Shown in pieces: positions 52,069 to 62,488 of a DNA stretch of 64,000 bases. The position numbers were made by a program, and so were the translations under genes. Origin of the DNA: Candidatus Enterovibrio escicola (GTDB lineage Bacteria > Pseudomonadota > Gammaproteobacteria > Enterobacterales > Vibrionaceae); assembly GCF_002464935.1 (NCBI RefSeq), contig NZ_NBYY01000009.1, positions 248,001 through 312,000 of the forward strand. Direction: 5' to 3'. Within the stretch, counting starts at the first letter, position 1; the number at the start of each line of letters is the position of its first letter. The notes under the pieces are model-generated. The model saw only the letters and a program-made list of their open reading frames with translations. It had not been told where the DNA came from and searched no databases.

Positions 52069-52949
52069 TTAACCTGAGCTGCAGATAGGAAATGAACTAA
52101 ATGTCCAAGTCGCGATCTGAGTAGTTTTAAAAAACTATTGACTGCATAAGGACTTGGGCATGAATAACTTAAATGCTATTTTTGTCGACTTCTGCCAAAC
52201 TGTCCTCCCTGCATGGGAAAACACTTAATTTCTTCCGGTGTCAAACAACAAAACAAGCCTTTTCGTCTCTCAATTAGCGAAGTGATGACGATAGTGATAG
52301 CTTGCCATCAAGCGAGATATCGAGACTTCAAAACCTATTACATTCACTTTGTTTGCCGTTACCTCACCGTCAAGCAAGGCCGACAGGGATTACCTTCGTT
52401 GATTCGTCCAAGCTACAGGTTAGTCACAACCTACGCATTCTCAGACAGTAGGTTTTTAAATGTACCTCGAAGCGAAGAAAAGGGACGATGGGGTGGTTTT
52501 ACCGAGGTAAATTACACCTTATTATCAATGACCAAGGTGGCATTATCTCAGTCAAATTAATGACGGATACCGTGGTTGATAGAAAGCTTGTATCGGAAAT
52601 GACTGACGAGCTTTTTGGGTGTTTATACGGAGATAAAGGTTATATCTCTAGTTCATTGTAGCGGGAACTTGCAGACAAGGGAGTGACACTGATAACGGGT
52701 ATAACAAACATGAAACCCAAAGTGATGAAAATTTGGAACCACCTGATGCTCCGGAAACGATTTATTATTGAAACCGTTTTTGACCAACTAAAAAACATAT
52801 CCCAAATCGAGCATTCTCGGCACAGTAGTTGTATCAGCTTTATGGTCAACTTGCTGGCGTGGATTATCGTGTATTCATTTCAACCAAAGAAGCCGAGCAT
52901 CAAAATAACTCGGTTTGATAAGCAAGCGCTTATGCAGATCTTAGCTTAA
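52069..52949 (+). mobile_element. IS982-family deletion derivative, copy 1 of a matching pair
   Basis: 881 bp with both ends (AACCTGAGCTGCAGATAG and TATGCAGATCTTAGCTTAA). The transposase lacks the segment between FVCRYLT and the QGLPSLIRPSYRL region. The copy at 55282-56160, in inverted orientation, has the same deletion, 879 bp, and very similar text. Pieces read at 52213-52560 and 52683-52949. Confidence 0.88.
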
Positions 52950-52961
52950 CTGAAACTAATT

Positions 52962-54290
52962 TTATTTTTTAGGTAGAATTAGTCCTTGGTTTATGTCAAT
53001 TAGATCTTGCTCACTCAACGTACCTACTGCTTCACGCAGTTTCAGGATATTCAGGATATAGTCGTAACGTGCATTAGATAAGTTGCGGTTCGCATCGTAC
53101 AGGCGCCTAGTCGCGACCAGTACATCCACGATGGTACAGGTACCAACTGCGAAGCCTGCTTTTGTTACTTCCAGCGCGGAATTTTGGGAAACCACTGTCT
53201 GACCATACGCACGTAACGTACCAATACTGGCGTTGATGTTGTTATAAGACGCACGAACATTTTTCATTGTGCTCCGATAAATGCTTTGAAGAGACTCAGA
53301 TATCGCAACGTAATTGAATTGAGCTTTTTTCACGCTCGCATCAATACGACCACCAGAATAGAGAGGAACAACGAGTTTTATACCTACAGAGAGCTGATTA
53401 TAGTCAATATCTCGTGTGGAATTGCTTCTGTTTTTCTGATCAAGCAAGTCGTAACCTGTGCTTAAAGTGAGCAATGGCAGGTGGCTAGACTTTGCTAAAC
53501 TGATTCGTTCTTTTGCGATATCCCGTGAAATTCTCGATACTAGCAAGTTAAGATTTTTTTCTTTTGCTTGTTCAAGAAGGGCGTTAAGGCTCTGTTTTGG
53601 TTGGCTTGCTGAAAAGGATTTCGTATTCAGTACATTGAGTTTAGTATGCACTTGTCCAGTAATCTCATGTACCTCTTCATAACTGTTGAGAACTTCATTT
53701 TCTGACAAAATCTCTCTCGCCAATACTGAGTCATATTGAGCTTGTGCATTATGAACATCAGTGATCGCGGAAAGACCCACTTTAAAACGTTGCCTCATTT
53801 GCACGAGCTGTCGACCAACAGCAACTTTTTCCGCACTGATAAGAGTCAGTCCATCAATAGTTCGCAAAACATGAAAGTATGCTTGAAAAACGCGAAGAAT
53901 AAGTTTTTGTTGTTGCATGGCATACACGGCATCCTCTTTACGTGCCCTAATCTCAGCAATATCTAGGTTGATCCAGCTATTGCGGTTGAACAGTTCCTGA
54001 TTCAGGGCAATACCTACGTTCAGACTGTTCGTATTAGATAAATCCGATGTGATACTGGCTTTGCTGTTAAGATTGAGGTTAAAACCCGCATTTAAATTGA
54101 TTTGTGGAAGAATGACACTGCGTGAGGCGTTGATAGCTGTAAACGCCTCATCACGTTTTGCTATCGCTTGCAACAATAACGGATCACTTCGTTTCGCTTG
54201 CTCGTAAATTTGTACTAAATCATCGGCGTTAACTAGAGCACTTGTAGTGCTAAGCATAATTCCGATGAGAAATGGAAGAAATTCCTTCAT
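52962..54290 (-). CDS. tolC: Outer membrane efflux channel TolC
   Basis: Trimeric outer membrane channel serving drug efflux pumps and type I secretion. 442 aa, in the Vibrio range. A Sec signal peptide (about 22 residues, ending LVNA) is followed by DLVQIYEQAKRSDPLLLQA, and two OEP repeats can be seen, with the characteristic VGLSAITDVHNAQAQYD and VGTCTIVDVLVATRRLYDA helix blocks. It is divergent from nudF. The pair is bracketed by matching IS982 copies 12 bp beyond the tolC stop and 124 bp beyond the nudF stop. No stop or frameshift is seen. Confidence 0.95.
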   Translation of the reverse strand: MKEFLPFLIGIMLSTTSALVNADDLVQIYEQAKRSDPLLLQAIAKRDEAFTAINASRSVILPQINLNAGFNLNLNSKASITSDLSNTNSLNVGIALNQELFNRNSWINLDIAEIRARKEDAVYAMQQQKLILRVFQAYFHVLRTIDGLTLISAEKVAVGRQLVQMRQRFKVGLSAITDVHNAQAQYDSVLAREILSENEVLNSYEEVHEITGQVHTKLNVLNTKSFSASQPKQSLNALLEQAKEKNLNLLVSRISRDIAKERISLAKSSHLPLLTLSTGYDLLDQKNRSNSTRDIDYNQLSVGIKLVVPLYSGGRIDASVKKAQFNYVAISESLQSIYRSTMKNVRASYNNINASIGTLRAYGQTVVSQNSALEVTKAGFAVGTCTIVDVLVATRRLYDANRNLSNARYDYILNILKLREAVGTLSEQDLIDINQGLILPKK

Positions 54291-54539
54291 ATAGGTAATC
54301 CCTGAATCTGTCGTATTTTAATACATCGCTAGGTGGCATTAACCTATTGTAGGCCATGGATTTTCACCTAGAACTGACAATCCGATGATTTGTTGAGAAC
54401 AAATTAATGGTTAAATAAGACTAAATTTTAGTGTGATTAAAATAGTTCTGCAATGCGTACCAAAAAAGTAAACGTTCGAGATTGCCGTCAATCAGATGCG
54501 ATAGTTATTATTCACCTCCTATCTCAAAGTTGATATGGA

Positions 54540-55157
54540 ATGCCCGTGATACAAAAAAAACAACTAAACCAATTTGGACAAAATGATGTTCAAATTGACG
54601 CAAGTAACCTTGTCTATAATGGTCACTTTAAAATAATCAAGTATCATTTTCGTCATCGCATGTTCGCTGGTGGCTGGAGTAATACAATTGAAAGAGAATT
54701 GTTTGAGCGTGGAAATGCCGTCGCGATGCTCCCTTATGACCCTGTCACAGACAAAGTGGTATTGATTGAGCAAATTCGGGTGGGTGCGATGATATCAAGT
54801 GAATCTCCATGGCAGTTAGAAATAGTGGCGGGAGTCATTGACGAAAGTGAAACGACAGAGTTAGTTGCAATACGAGAAGCCCAAGAAGAAGCAGGTTTAC
54901 CCGTTAAGAGACTAATATTTATGACCAGTTATTTATCAAGTTCTGGAGGCTGTTCTGAACGGATAACACTCTACCTTGGATTGGTGGATTCAACGACTGC
55001 CGAAGGTCTCCACGGTTTGCCCGATGAGGGGGAAGATATACGGGTGCACGTTGTTCCTAGAAAAACAGCATATCAGTGGGTGGTTGATGGAAAAATTGAA
55101 AATGCAGCATCGGTCATTGCGTTGCAATGGTTAGCTCTTAATCAGAGAAAGTGGTGA
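54540..55157 (+). CDS. nudF: ADP-ribose pyrophosphatase
   Basis: Nudix hydrolase that splits ADP-ribose into AMP and ribose-5-phosphate, limiting non-enzymatic ADP-ribosylation. 205 aa against 209 in E. coli. The Nudix box spans GVIDESETTELVAIREAQEE plus AGL (G-x5-E-x7-REUxEExGU). LPYDPVTDKVVLIEQIR and the C-terminal DNAASVIALQWL-like ENAASVIALQWLAL match NudF. Its usual downstream partner yqiB survives only as a remnant beyond an IS982 copy. Confidence 0.93.
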   Translation: MPVIQKKQLNQFGQNDVQIDASNLVYNGHFKIIKYHFRHRMFAGGWSNTIERELFERGNAVAMLPYDPVTDKVVLIEQIRVGAMISSESPWQLEIVAGVIDESETTELVAIREAQEEAGLPVKRLIFMTSYLSSSGGCSERITLYLGLVDSTTAEGLHGLPDEGEDIRVHVVPRKTAYQWVVDGKIENAASVIALQWLALNQRKW

Positions 55158-55281
55158 TAGAATACTCAAAAATGCACTCAACAGCCATATATAAGTCTGT
55201 AAAAACGATTAGTTTAATGTGAAATAGTAAAATCAGAGTATAGAGTTCCTCTAGGAACTCTATCTGTGAATGTACATAAAC

Positions 55282-56160
55282 TAACCACAGATCTGCATAA
55301 GCGCTTGCTTATCAAACCGAGTTATTTTGATGCTCGGCTTCTTTGGTTGAAATAAATACACGATAATCCCCGCCAGCAAGTTGACCATAAAGCTGATACA
55401 ACTATGGTGCCAAAAATGCTCGATTTGGGATATGTTTTTTAGTTGGTCAAAAACGGGTTTAATAATAAATCGTTTCCGTAGCATCGGCTGGTTCAAAAGT
55501 TTCATTACTTTTGGTTTCCTGTTTTTTACACCCGTTATCAGTGTCACTCCCTTGTCTGCAAGTTCCCGCTCCAATGAACTAGAGATCTAACCTTTATCTC
55601 CGTATAAACACCCCCAAAACTCGTCAGTCATTTCCGATACAAGCTTTCTATCAGCTACGGGATCTGTCATTCCTTTGACTGAGATAATGCCACCTTGGTC
55701 ATTGATAATAAGGTGTGATTTGCCTCCGTAGAACCACCCCATCGTTCCTTTTCCTCGCTTCGAGGTACATTTAAAAACCTAATATCTGAAAATGCGTAGG
55801 TTGTGACCAACCTGTAGCTTGGACGAATCAACGAAGGTAATCCCTGTCGGCCTTGCCTGACGGTGAGGTAACGGCAAACAAAGTGAATGTAATAGGTTTT
55901 GAAGTCTCGATATCTCGCTTGATGGCAAGCTATCACTATCGTCATCACTTTGCTAATTGAGAGACGAAAAGGCTTGTTTTGTTGTTTGACACCGGAAGAA
56001 ATTAAGTGTTTTCCCATGCAGGAAGGACAGTTTGTCAGAAGTAGACGAAAATAGCATCTAAGTTATTCATGCCCAAGTCCTTGTGCAGTCAATAGTTTTT
56101 TAAACTACTCAGATCGCGACTTGGACATTTAGTTTATTTCTTATGCGCAACTCAGGTTAA
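55282..56160 (-). mobile_element. IS982-family deletion derivative, copy 2 of a matching pair
   Basis: 879 bp, ends TAACCACAGATCTGCATAAG and GCGCAACTCAGGTTAA. It is inverted relative to 52069-52949 and shares its internal deletion. The open piece 55667-56017 reads MGKHLISSGVKQQNKPFRLS as the twin does. Its left end truncates yqiB. Confidence 0.88.
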
Positions 56161-56164
56161 ACTA

Positions 56165-56440
56165 ATTACGACAAACCGATAAAGTTAATGCTGAATCAGC
56201 ATGAAGTCGGATAATCCTACCTAGGATGTAGATACAAGGCAACGAGTTACAAGTCAACATTGTCCAGTTAACTTGGTATACCACTATATTAAGCACTTAT
56301 CAGTATGTAGATTTCCCGAAATTTAACCGGACTATGAACTATGATTATCCCAATCTACATATGCTCCGGTGTGATGTGAAGTATTAGATTAACGTGTTCT
56401 TCCTCTACCTACAAAACGATTTTAAGAAACTCAGTACTAT
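56165..56440 (+). pseudogene. yqiB: DUF1249 protein (YqiB), truncated remnant
   Basis: Between nudF and cpdA, where yqiB (DUF1249, about 140 aa, function not established) belongs. Broken plus-strand frames read ELQVNIVQLTWYTTILSTYQ and NRTMNYDYPNLHMLRCDVKY then INVFFLYLQN, matching YqiB blocks (YRLTIVESTRYTTLV and [20 protein letters not shown]). The N-terminal part is lost at the IS982 boundary. Confidence 0.65.
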
Positions 56441-56496
56441 TTATTAGGTGACATGTTAGATACATGGATTATGACGGCACATAATAAATCGTGTGC

Positions 56497-56566
56497 TGAG
56501 GTTATGTATTCAATAAATTGAAGAATTCATTCCCTAAACAGAAACTAACTTATTGAACAAAAAACC
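56497..56566. mobile_element. About 70-bp MITE-like element with IS1-type ends
   Basis: GGTTATGTATTCAATAAATT at the left and AACTTATTGAACAAAAAACC at the right form an imperfect inverted pair. It lies 36 bp before the cpdA frame. Confidence 0.55.
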
Positions 56567-56601
56567 GTGTGATGAATAGGTGCGAAATAACACAATAACA
56601 G

Positions 56602-57453
56602 TTGCTTACAATCAGGATTCTCAAAACGTTGCGGATTTGTCATTTACTTAGTCAATGCAGCCAAACCGTTCGGTTGTTGCAAATTACGGATACCCATCTT
56701 TTCGCAGACCCTTATAGAAGTTTGTTAGGGGTGAATACGGCTGCCAGTTATCAAGCAGTTGTAGACGAGATTCAACGTAAAAATGTTGTGTTTGATGCCA
56801 TCATTGCCACGGGTGATTTATCTCAGGATCACTCAACGGCCTCTTATCAGCGTTTTGCAGAGGGTATTTCAAACTGGTCACAACCGTGTTACTGGCTACC
56901 AGGTAACCACGATTGCCAGCCAAAAATGAGGACTGTATTCGAGCAACCTACCTTGGTAGGTTGTGACCAAGTATTGATGGGTGAATATTGGCAACTAATT
57001 ATACTAGATAGCCAAGTAAAAGGCTTGCCACATGGACGATTGACGGTGGAACAGCTTACTATGTTGGAAATAGCGTTAATATCCCATCCTAAAAGATACG
57101 GGTTGGTGTTGATGCATCATCATCCTTTAGCAGCAGGCAGTTCATGGCTTGATCAACATCAACTTAATAATCAGGACGCATTTTGGTCGAGTGTGGAAAA
57201 GTATGATAATGTTAAAGGTGTGGTCTGTGGCCACATTCATCAAGCGTTGGACATTCATCATGAGGGTCGTCGTGTGATGGCGGCACCGTCCACATGTATA
57301 CAGTTTTTACCTGATTCAAGTAATTTTGCATTGGATTCTACCAATCCTGGCTGGCGTGAAATTCTATTACATCAAGACGGTAAGATTTCAAGTGAGATCG
57401 GACGTTTAAAAGGCAAAGTCTTCTGTCCTGACATGCATTCAACTGGGTACTGA
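56602..57453 (+). CDS. cpdA: 3',5'-cyclic AMP phosphodiesterase CpdA
   Basis: Metallophosphoesterase that hydrolyses cAMP and so tunes CRP signalling. About 283 aa from TTG 56602, near the E. coli 275. Metal-ligand motifs are intact: QITDTHLF (D, H), ATGDLSQD, LPGNHD, LMHHHPL and CGHIHQ; SWLDQH and APSTCIQF also match. The start is odd. No ATG occurs before the core, a stop lies directly upstream, and only TTG codons (56602, 56629, 56671) are available, with no clear ribosome binding site. The original N-terminus may have been damaged when small IS-derived elements entered upstream, so expression is uncertain. Confidence 0.85.
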   Translation: MLTIRILKTLRICHLLSQCSQTVRLLQITDTHLFADPYRSLLGVNTAASYQAVVDEIQRKNVVFDAIIATGDLSQDHSTASYQRFAEGISNWSQPCYWLPGNHDCQPKMRTVFEQPTLVGCDQVLMGEYWQLIILDSQVKGLPHGRLTVEQLTMLEIALISHPKRYGLVLMHHHPLAAGSSWLDQHQLNNQDAFWSSVEKYDNVKGVVCGHIHQALDIHHEGRRVMAAPSTCIQFLPDSSNFALDSTNPGWREILLHQDGKISSEIGRLKGKVFCPDMHSTGY

Positions 57454-57461
57454 ACATATCA

Positions 57462-58033
57462 GTGAGGTTGCGCTATATTTACGGATTGTATAATCCACAG
57501 TTGTCGTGTAAGTAATGATGAAAATGAGGCAGTAGTGTGATTTCCACCGTCCCGATATAAAAGCTGGAAATTCTGAGACTAGCTTGCTACCCTATCGCTG
57601 AATAATCTAAATAACTGGTGATAAAGCTAGCAACGTTATTATCGTATCTGTTTGCTTGTATAGCCCTCTTAGGTGGCTATTTCACCATATAACTCGATGG
57701 TAAATACGGGTTTCTTATAGGATTGCTTAATACTTTTGTGAAACAGTATGACTGTTGTCTCGAGTATTTAGGATCGAAAAAATCACCTATGCGGGTGAAC
57801 AATGGCTGCTAACATCGCATGACATGCATGCATTAGGCAAACTGGATACTGGACCCATTCCTCATCCTGAAACGATTCAGATGTTGCAGCAGCAGGGATA
57901 TGAAGTTCTGAATTATCGACAAGATGTTGCCAAATATGAGGGATGTAATCAAACAGTTGACAAGCGTGGTATTCACATATTTGTTGGCTTTAAAAAAGCC
58001 CACGCTAAAATTATTCAATTCCTAGGTCTGTGA
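57462..58033 (+). pseudogene. yqiA: YqiA esterase pseudogene (C-terminal half still open)
   Basis: Alpha/beta-hydrolase esterase gene normally between cpdA and parE. Scattered frames in 57470-57750 echo the YqiA N-terminus (a LYLxGFNSSP-like start and LLGGYF where the nucleophile elbow GSSLGG should be). From 57755 an open frame of 92 codons reads TYAGEQWLLTSHDMHALGKL, QMLQQQGYEVLNYRQDVAKY and a C-terminal KIIQFLGL, matching the YqiA C-terminal half including the GxH-containing end. The nucleophile Ser region is lost, so the remaining frame should be inactive. Confidence 0.82.
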
Positions 58034-58130
58034 GTATATTTCACAGAAAAAATTCTTCAATCAATGTAATGCTTTGAGAAGCTAGAGAGCTTTCATCACC
58101 CATGTGACAAATCTAAAAAGCCATCCATTT

Positions 58131-60023
58131 ATGACAGATCAAGTTTATAACGCAGGATGCATTGAAGTCCTCAATGGTCTTGAACCGGTGCAGCGTCGCC
58201 CTAGTATGTATACAGATACGACTCGTCCTAATCACCTCGGTCAGGAAGTCATCGATAACAGTGTTGATGAGGCATTGGCAGGCCATGCACGTAAAATAGA
58301 AGTTGTCCTTTATTCCGATCAATCTCTTAAAGTCATCGATGATGGACGAGGGATACCAGTAGATATCCATCCTGAAGAAAGGGTATCTGGTGTTGAACTG
58401 ATCCTTTGTAAACTACACGCAGGTGGTAAGTTCTCCAACAAAAGCTACCAATTCAGTGGAGGTTTGCATGGTGTGGGTCTTTCTGTGGTGAATGCCCTTT
58501 CAAAAAGAGTTGAAGTCACTGTCAAACGTGATGGAAAGATTTACAAAATTTCATTTGAACACGGTAACAAAGTACAAGAACTTTCTGTTGTTGGAACGTG
58601 TGGCCGTCGCGCAAAAGGGACTAGTGTCCATTTTTGGCCAGATCCTGTGTACTTTGATTCACCAAAATTATCTGTTTCTCGCATGAAAAACATCCTCAAA
58701 GCCAAAGCTGTGTTATGTCCAGGACTTGAGGTCGTGTTTACCGATAAAAACATCAATGAGACAGTTAGATGGTACTATGAAAGTGGCTTGAAAGGTTACC
58801 TTTCAGAAGGTGTCAAGGGGTATGAAGTTTTGCCAGATAAGCCGTTTGTAGGTAACTTCACTACGCCATATGAAGTTGTCGATTGGGCTGTAATTTGGTT
58901 ACCAGAAAGCAGTAAACTTATTACTGAAAGTTATGTTAACCTGATCCCTACCATACAAGGTGGTACTCACGTTAACGGATTTCGCCAAGGTCTACTGGAT
59001 GCAATGCGAGAGTTTTGTCAATTCCATAACTTGTTACCGCGGGGCGTGAAGCTGGCGCCTGAAGATATTTGGGATTGCTGTGCGTATGTGTTGTCAGTAA
59101 AAATCCAGGATCCGCAATTTGTTGGTCAAACCAAAGAACGCCTTTCATCTCGTCAGTGTGCCGCATTCGTATCTGGTGTAGTGAAAGACTCGTTCAGTCT
59201 ATGGCTGAATGAACGTCCACAAGTGGCGGAAAAATTGTCTGAAAGATGTATTGTCAACGCACATAGGCGAATGCGTGCCGCGAAGAAAGTGGTGCGTAAA
59301 AAAGTGTCTTCTGGTCCAGCTCTTCCAGGTAAATTGAGTGATTGTTCGCTGCAGGATTTATCGCGTACCGAACTATTTCTTGTCGAGGGTGACTCGGCTG
59401 GTGGTTCGGCAAAACAAGCACGTGACCGTGAGTTTCAAGCCATCATGCCATTGCGCGGAAAAATATTAAACACATGGGAAGTATCCACCGATCAGGTTCT
59501 CTCCTCACTGGAAGTACATGATATCTCTGTTGCTCTAGGAATTGATCCTGCCAGCGATGATTTGAGTGGTTTACGTTATGGAAAAGTGTGCATCCTAGCC
59601 GATGCAGATTCGGATGGACTGCACATTGCAACTCTTCTGTGCGCATTGTTCTTCAAACATTTCCGTGCTCTGGTGGCGGCAAATCACGTGTATGTGGCCA
59701 TGCCACCACTATACCGTATCGACTGTGGTAAAGAAGTGTTCTATGCACTAGATGATTCCGAAAAAAACGGCATTTTGGAAAGCCTTAGCCAAAAACGTGT
59801 TAAAACCGATGTGCAGCGATTTAAAGGTTTGGGTGAAATGAACCCATTACAGCTTCGAGAAACCACCATGGATCCAAACACCCGTCGTTTGGTGCAACTC
59901 ACCATTGATGATAATCATGCCACGGATTGTATGATGAATATGCTACTTGGAAAAAAGCGTGCTGAAGACCGCCGATATTGGCTGCAAGAAAAAGGTGACA
60001 TGGCTGAGTTGTGCGAAATTTAA
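58131..60023 (+). CDS. parE: DNA topoisomerase IV subunit B
   Basis: ATPase subunit of topoisomerase IV, which decatenates sister chromosomes with ParC. 630 aa from ATG 58131, as in E. coli (630). A GTG nine codons upstream is in frame but not needed. GHKL motifs are EVIDNSVDEA (catalytic Glu, Asn), DDGRGIPVD and GGLHGVGLSVVNALS; TOPRIM has LVEGDSAGGSA and LADADSDGLHIA. One detail: the usual RRPGMYTDT reads RRPSMYTDT. It is followed by parC after 27 bp, an operon. Confidence 0.95.
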   Translation: MTDQVYNAGCIEVLNGLEPVQRRPSMYTDTTRPNHLGQEVIDNSVDEALAGHARKIEVVLYSDQSLKVIDDGRGIPVDIHPEERVSGVELILCKLHAGGKFSNKSYQFSGGLHGVGLSVVNALSKRVEVTVKRDGKIYKISFEHGNKVQELSVVGTCGRRAKGTSVHFWPDPVYFDSPKLSVSRMKNILKAKAVLCPGLEVVFTDKNINETVRWYYESGLKGYLSEGVKGYEVLPDKPFVGNFTTPYEVVDWAVIWLPESSKLITESYVNLIPTIQGGTHVNGFRQGLLDAMREFCQFHNLLPRGVKLAPEDIWDCCAYVLSVKIQDPQFVGQTKERLSSRQCAAFVSGVVKDSFSLWLNERPQVAEKLSERCIVNAHRRMRAAKKVVRKKVSSGPALPGKLSDCSLQDLSRTELFLVEGDSAGGSAKQARDREFQAIMPLRGKILNTWEVSTDQVLSSLEVHDISVALGIDPASDDLSGLRYGKVCILADADSDGLHIATLLCALFFKHFRALVAANHVYVAMPPLYRIDCGKEVFYALDDSEKNGILESLSQKRVKTDVQRFKGLGEMNPLQLRETTMDPNTRRLVQLTIDDNHATDCMMNMLLGKKRAEDRRYWLQEKGDMAELCEI

Positions 60024-60050
60024 CTGAATCCTTAGGATTGGATGTTTTAA

Positions 60051-62312
60051 ATGAGTGAAATCACTTATGATGGAATTGAGCGACTTCCGCTTAGGAAGTT
60101 CACTGAGGATGCATATCTTAACTATTCGATGTACGTCATCATGGATCGTGCTCTGCCGTTTATCGGAGATGGGCTGAAACCGGTACAGCGCCGTATTATT
60201 TTTGCTATGTCTGAACTAGGTCTGTCAGCTACCGAAAAGTACAAAAAATCAGCCCGTACAGTGGGTGACGTATTGGGCAAATATCACCCACACAGTGACT
60301 CCGCCTGCTATGAAGCTATGGTGTTGATGGCACAGGCATTTTCTTATCGGCACCCTTTGGTGGATGGTCAGGGTAACTGGGGTGCACAGGATGATCCTAA
60401 ATCCTTCGCTGCGATGCGTTATACCGAATCTCGTCTGTCCAACTTCTCCGAAGTCTTACTAAGTGAGATTAATCAGGGAACCGTTGATTGGAAACCAAAC
60501 TTTGATGGCTCCTTAAAGGAACCTAAAACACTTCCTGCTCGTTTGCCACACATTCTGTTGAATGGAGTGACAGGTATTGCCGTTGGCATGGCAACTGATA
60601 TTCCACCGCACAATGTACATGAAATTGCTAATGTTTTGGTCGCATTAATTGACTCACCAAACATGGATTTAGATAACGTCCTTGAATATGTAAAAGGCCC
60701 AGATTATCCAACTAAAGCGGAAATTATCACTCTTAAAGTGGATCTTAAGAGGCTGTACTGTAGTGGTAAAGGCTCTATTAGAATGCGTGCTTGCTGGCAT
60801 ATGGAAAATGGTGAGATTGTCATTACAGCATTGCCACATCAAGTATCTGGTGCTAAATTACTTGAACAGATTGCTAGTAAAATACGCATGAAAAAACTGC
60901 CGATGGTGGAAGATCTTCGTGATGAGTCTGATCATGAAAACCCGACTCGTATTGTGATCATGCTACGTTCAAGTCGTGTTGATTTTGACCAGTTGATGAA
61001 CCACCTGTTTGCCTCGACCGATCTTGAGCGTAGCTATCGTGCAAACCTGAATATGATAGGACTAAATGGTCGACCTCAAGTAAAAGGCTTACTTCAAATT
61101 CTGACCGAATGGTTGGAATTCCGTCGTATTACTTTGCATCGACGTTTGCAGTATAGTTTGGATAAAGTACTGGTGCGCCTACACACTCTTGAAGGTTTGT
61201 TGGTGGCATATTTCAACATTGATGAAGTAATTGAGATCACTCGCATAAAAGACAATCCAAAAGCGACGTTGATGCAGCGTTTTAAGTTGAGTGTAAAGCA
61301 ATCTGAAATGATTCTAGAAATCAAACTTAGGCAGTTAGCCAAACTGGAAGAGTTAAATATACGTGTCGAAAAAGATAAATTATGCAGAGAACGCGATCAT
61401 CTTGAGGAATTACTAAGATCTGAAGATCGTTTTAACATACTAATGAAGAACGAAATTAAGGCTGATGCTGAGAAATACGGGGATGAACGTCGTTCTCCTC
61501 TTGTCGTGCGTGAAGAAGCTAAAGCTATGACAGAGCGCGATCTAATGCCTAGTGAACAAATCACTGTGGTTTTATCAGAAAAAGGTTGGATACGTCATGC
61601 GAAAGGACACGATGTTGATCCAAACATACTAAGTTACAAATCAGGTGATAACTTCCTTGCCGCAGCATGTGGTAAAAGTAATAATCAGATCGTATTAATT
61701 GGCTCTGATGGTCGAAGCTATGCACTAGAATCACACCATCTTCCGTCATCTCGCAGTCAAGGTGAGCCTATTACAGGTCGATTGAATATCACAGCAGGCA
61801 CATCAATTCGCCATGTTATGATGGGTGAAAATGATAATATGGTGTTAATGGCGTCAGATGTAGGATATGGTTTTGTGTGTAAGTATGATGATCTCCTGTC
61901 AAAAAATCGCAGCGGAAAGGCATTATTAAGTTTGCCACAAGCTGCAAAAGTAATGCCACCTCTGAAAGTCGGTGACATTGTAAATGATGATATCCTCGTA
62001 ATCACCAATGAAGGCCGCATGTTAGTTTTCCCAGTGAAAGAGTTACCTCAATTAGGTAAAGGAAAAGGTAATAAGATCATTAATATTCCTACTGTTAATG
62101 CCAAAGCACGTAGGGGATGTCTAGTACAACTGTTCATTGTTCCAAAAGGGGCAAGAGTTACCTTGCATGCAGGTAAGCGTAAATTGTCTCTTAAGCAAAC
62201 TGATATGGATAGATTCCGAGATAAACATGGTCAACCAGGCTGGTTGTTACCACGTGGCTTACAGCGTGTCACTTCGATTACCATTTCGACACTAGACAAA
62301 GTGTCTAGTTGA
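60051..62312 (+). CDS. parC: DNA topoisomerase IV subunit A
   Basis: DNA-cleaving subunit of topoisomerase IV. 753 aa against 752 in E. coli. The active-site Tyr is Tyr124 in [12 protein letters not shown]. The breakage domain ([19 protein letters not shown]), coiled coil and C-terminal beta-pinwheel (blocks such as [18 protein letters not shown]) are present. The quinolone-determining region reads [12 protein letters not shown], so residue 82 (E. coli Gly78) is Ser, while Ser84 and Glu88 (E. coli Ser80 and Glu84) are unchanged. It is in an operon after parE. IS30 debris separates it from plsC. Confidence 0.95.
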   Translation: MSEITYDGIERLPLRKFTEDAYLNYSMYVIMDRALPFIGDGLKPVQRRIIFAMSELGLSATEKYKKSARTVGDVLGKYHPHSDSACYEAMVLMAQAFSYRHPLVDGQGNWGAQDDPKSFAAMRYTESRLSNFSEVLLSEINQGTVDWKPNFDGSLKEPKTLPARLPHILLNGVTGIAVGMATDIPPHNVHEIANVLVALIDSPNMDLDNVLEYVKGPDYPTKAEIITLKVDLKRLYCSGKGSIRMRACWHMENGEIVITALPHQVSGAKLLEQIASKIRMKKLPMVEDLRDESDHENPTRIVIMLRSSRVDFDQLMNHLFASTDLERSYRANLNMIGLNGRPQVKGLLQILTEWLEFRRITLHRRLQYSLDKVLVRLHTLEGLLVAYFNIDEVIEITRIKDNPKATLMQRFKLSVKQSEMILEIKLRQLAKLEELNIRVEKDKLCRERDHLEELLRSEDRFNILMKNEIKADAEKYGDERRSPLVVREEAKAMTERDLMPSEQITVVLSEKGWIRHAKGHDVDPNILSYKSGDNFLAAACGKSNNQIVLIGSDGRSYALESHHLPSSRSQGEPITGRLNITAGTSIRHVMMGENDNMVLMASDVGYGFVCKYDDLLSKNRSGKALLSLPQAAKVMPPLKVGDIVNDDILVITNEGRMLVFPVKELPQLGKGKGNKIINIPTVNAKARRGCLVQLFIVPKGARVTLHAGKRKLSLKQTDMDRFRDKHGQPGWLLPRGLQRVTSITISTLDKVSS

Positions 62313-62488
62313 GATACGTGATTACTGAAAATACAATATCCGAATGCATCCATAGGAATGAAGATGTCCCTGCATCTAGTTCATTTAATTGAAGTGATTA
62401 AAGAGATGGACTTTGACGATAGCTACGTATTCTCCTCACAATTTAATACAGCCAAAACCTGTACTCTTCACTTCTATAGAGGAACATT

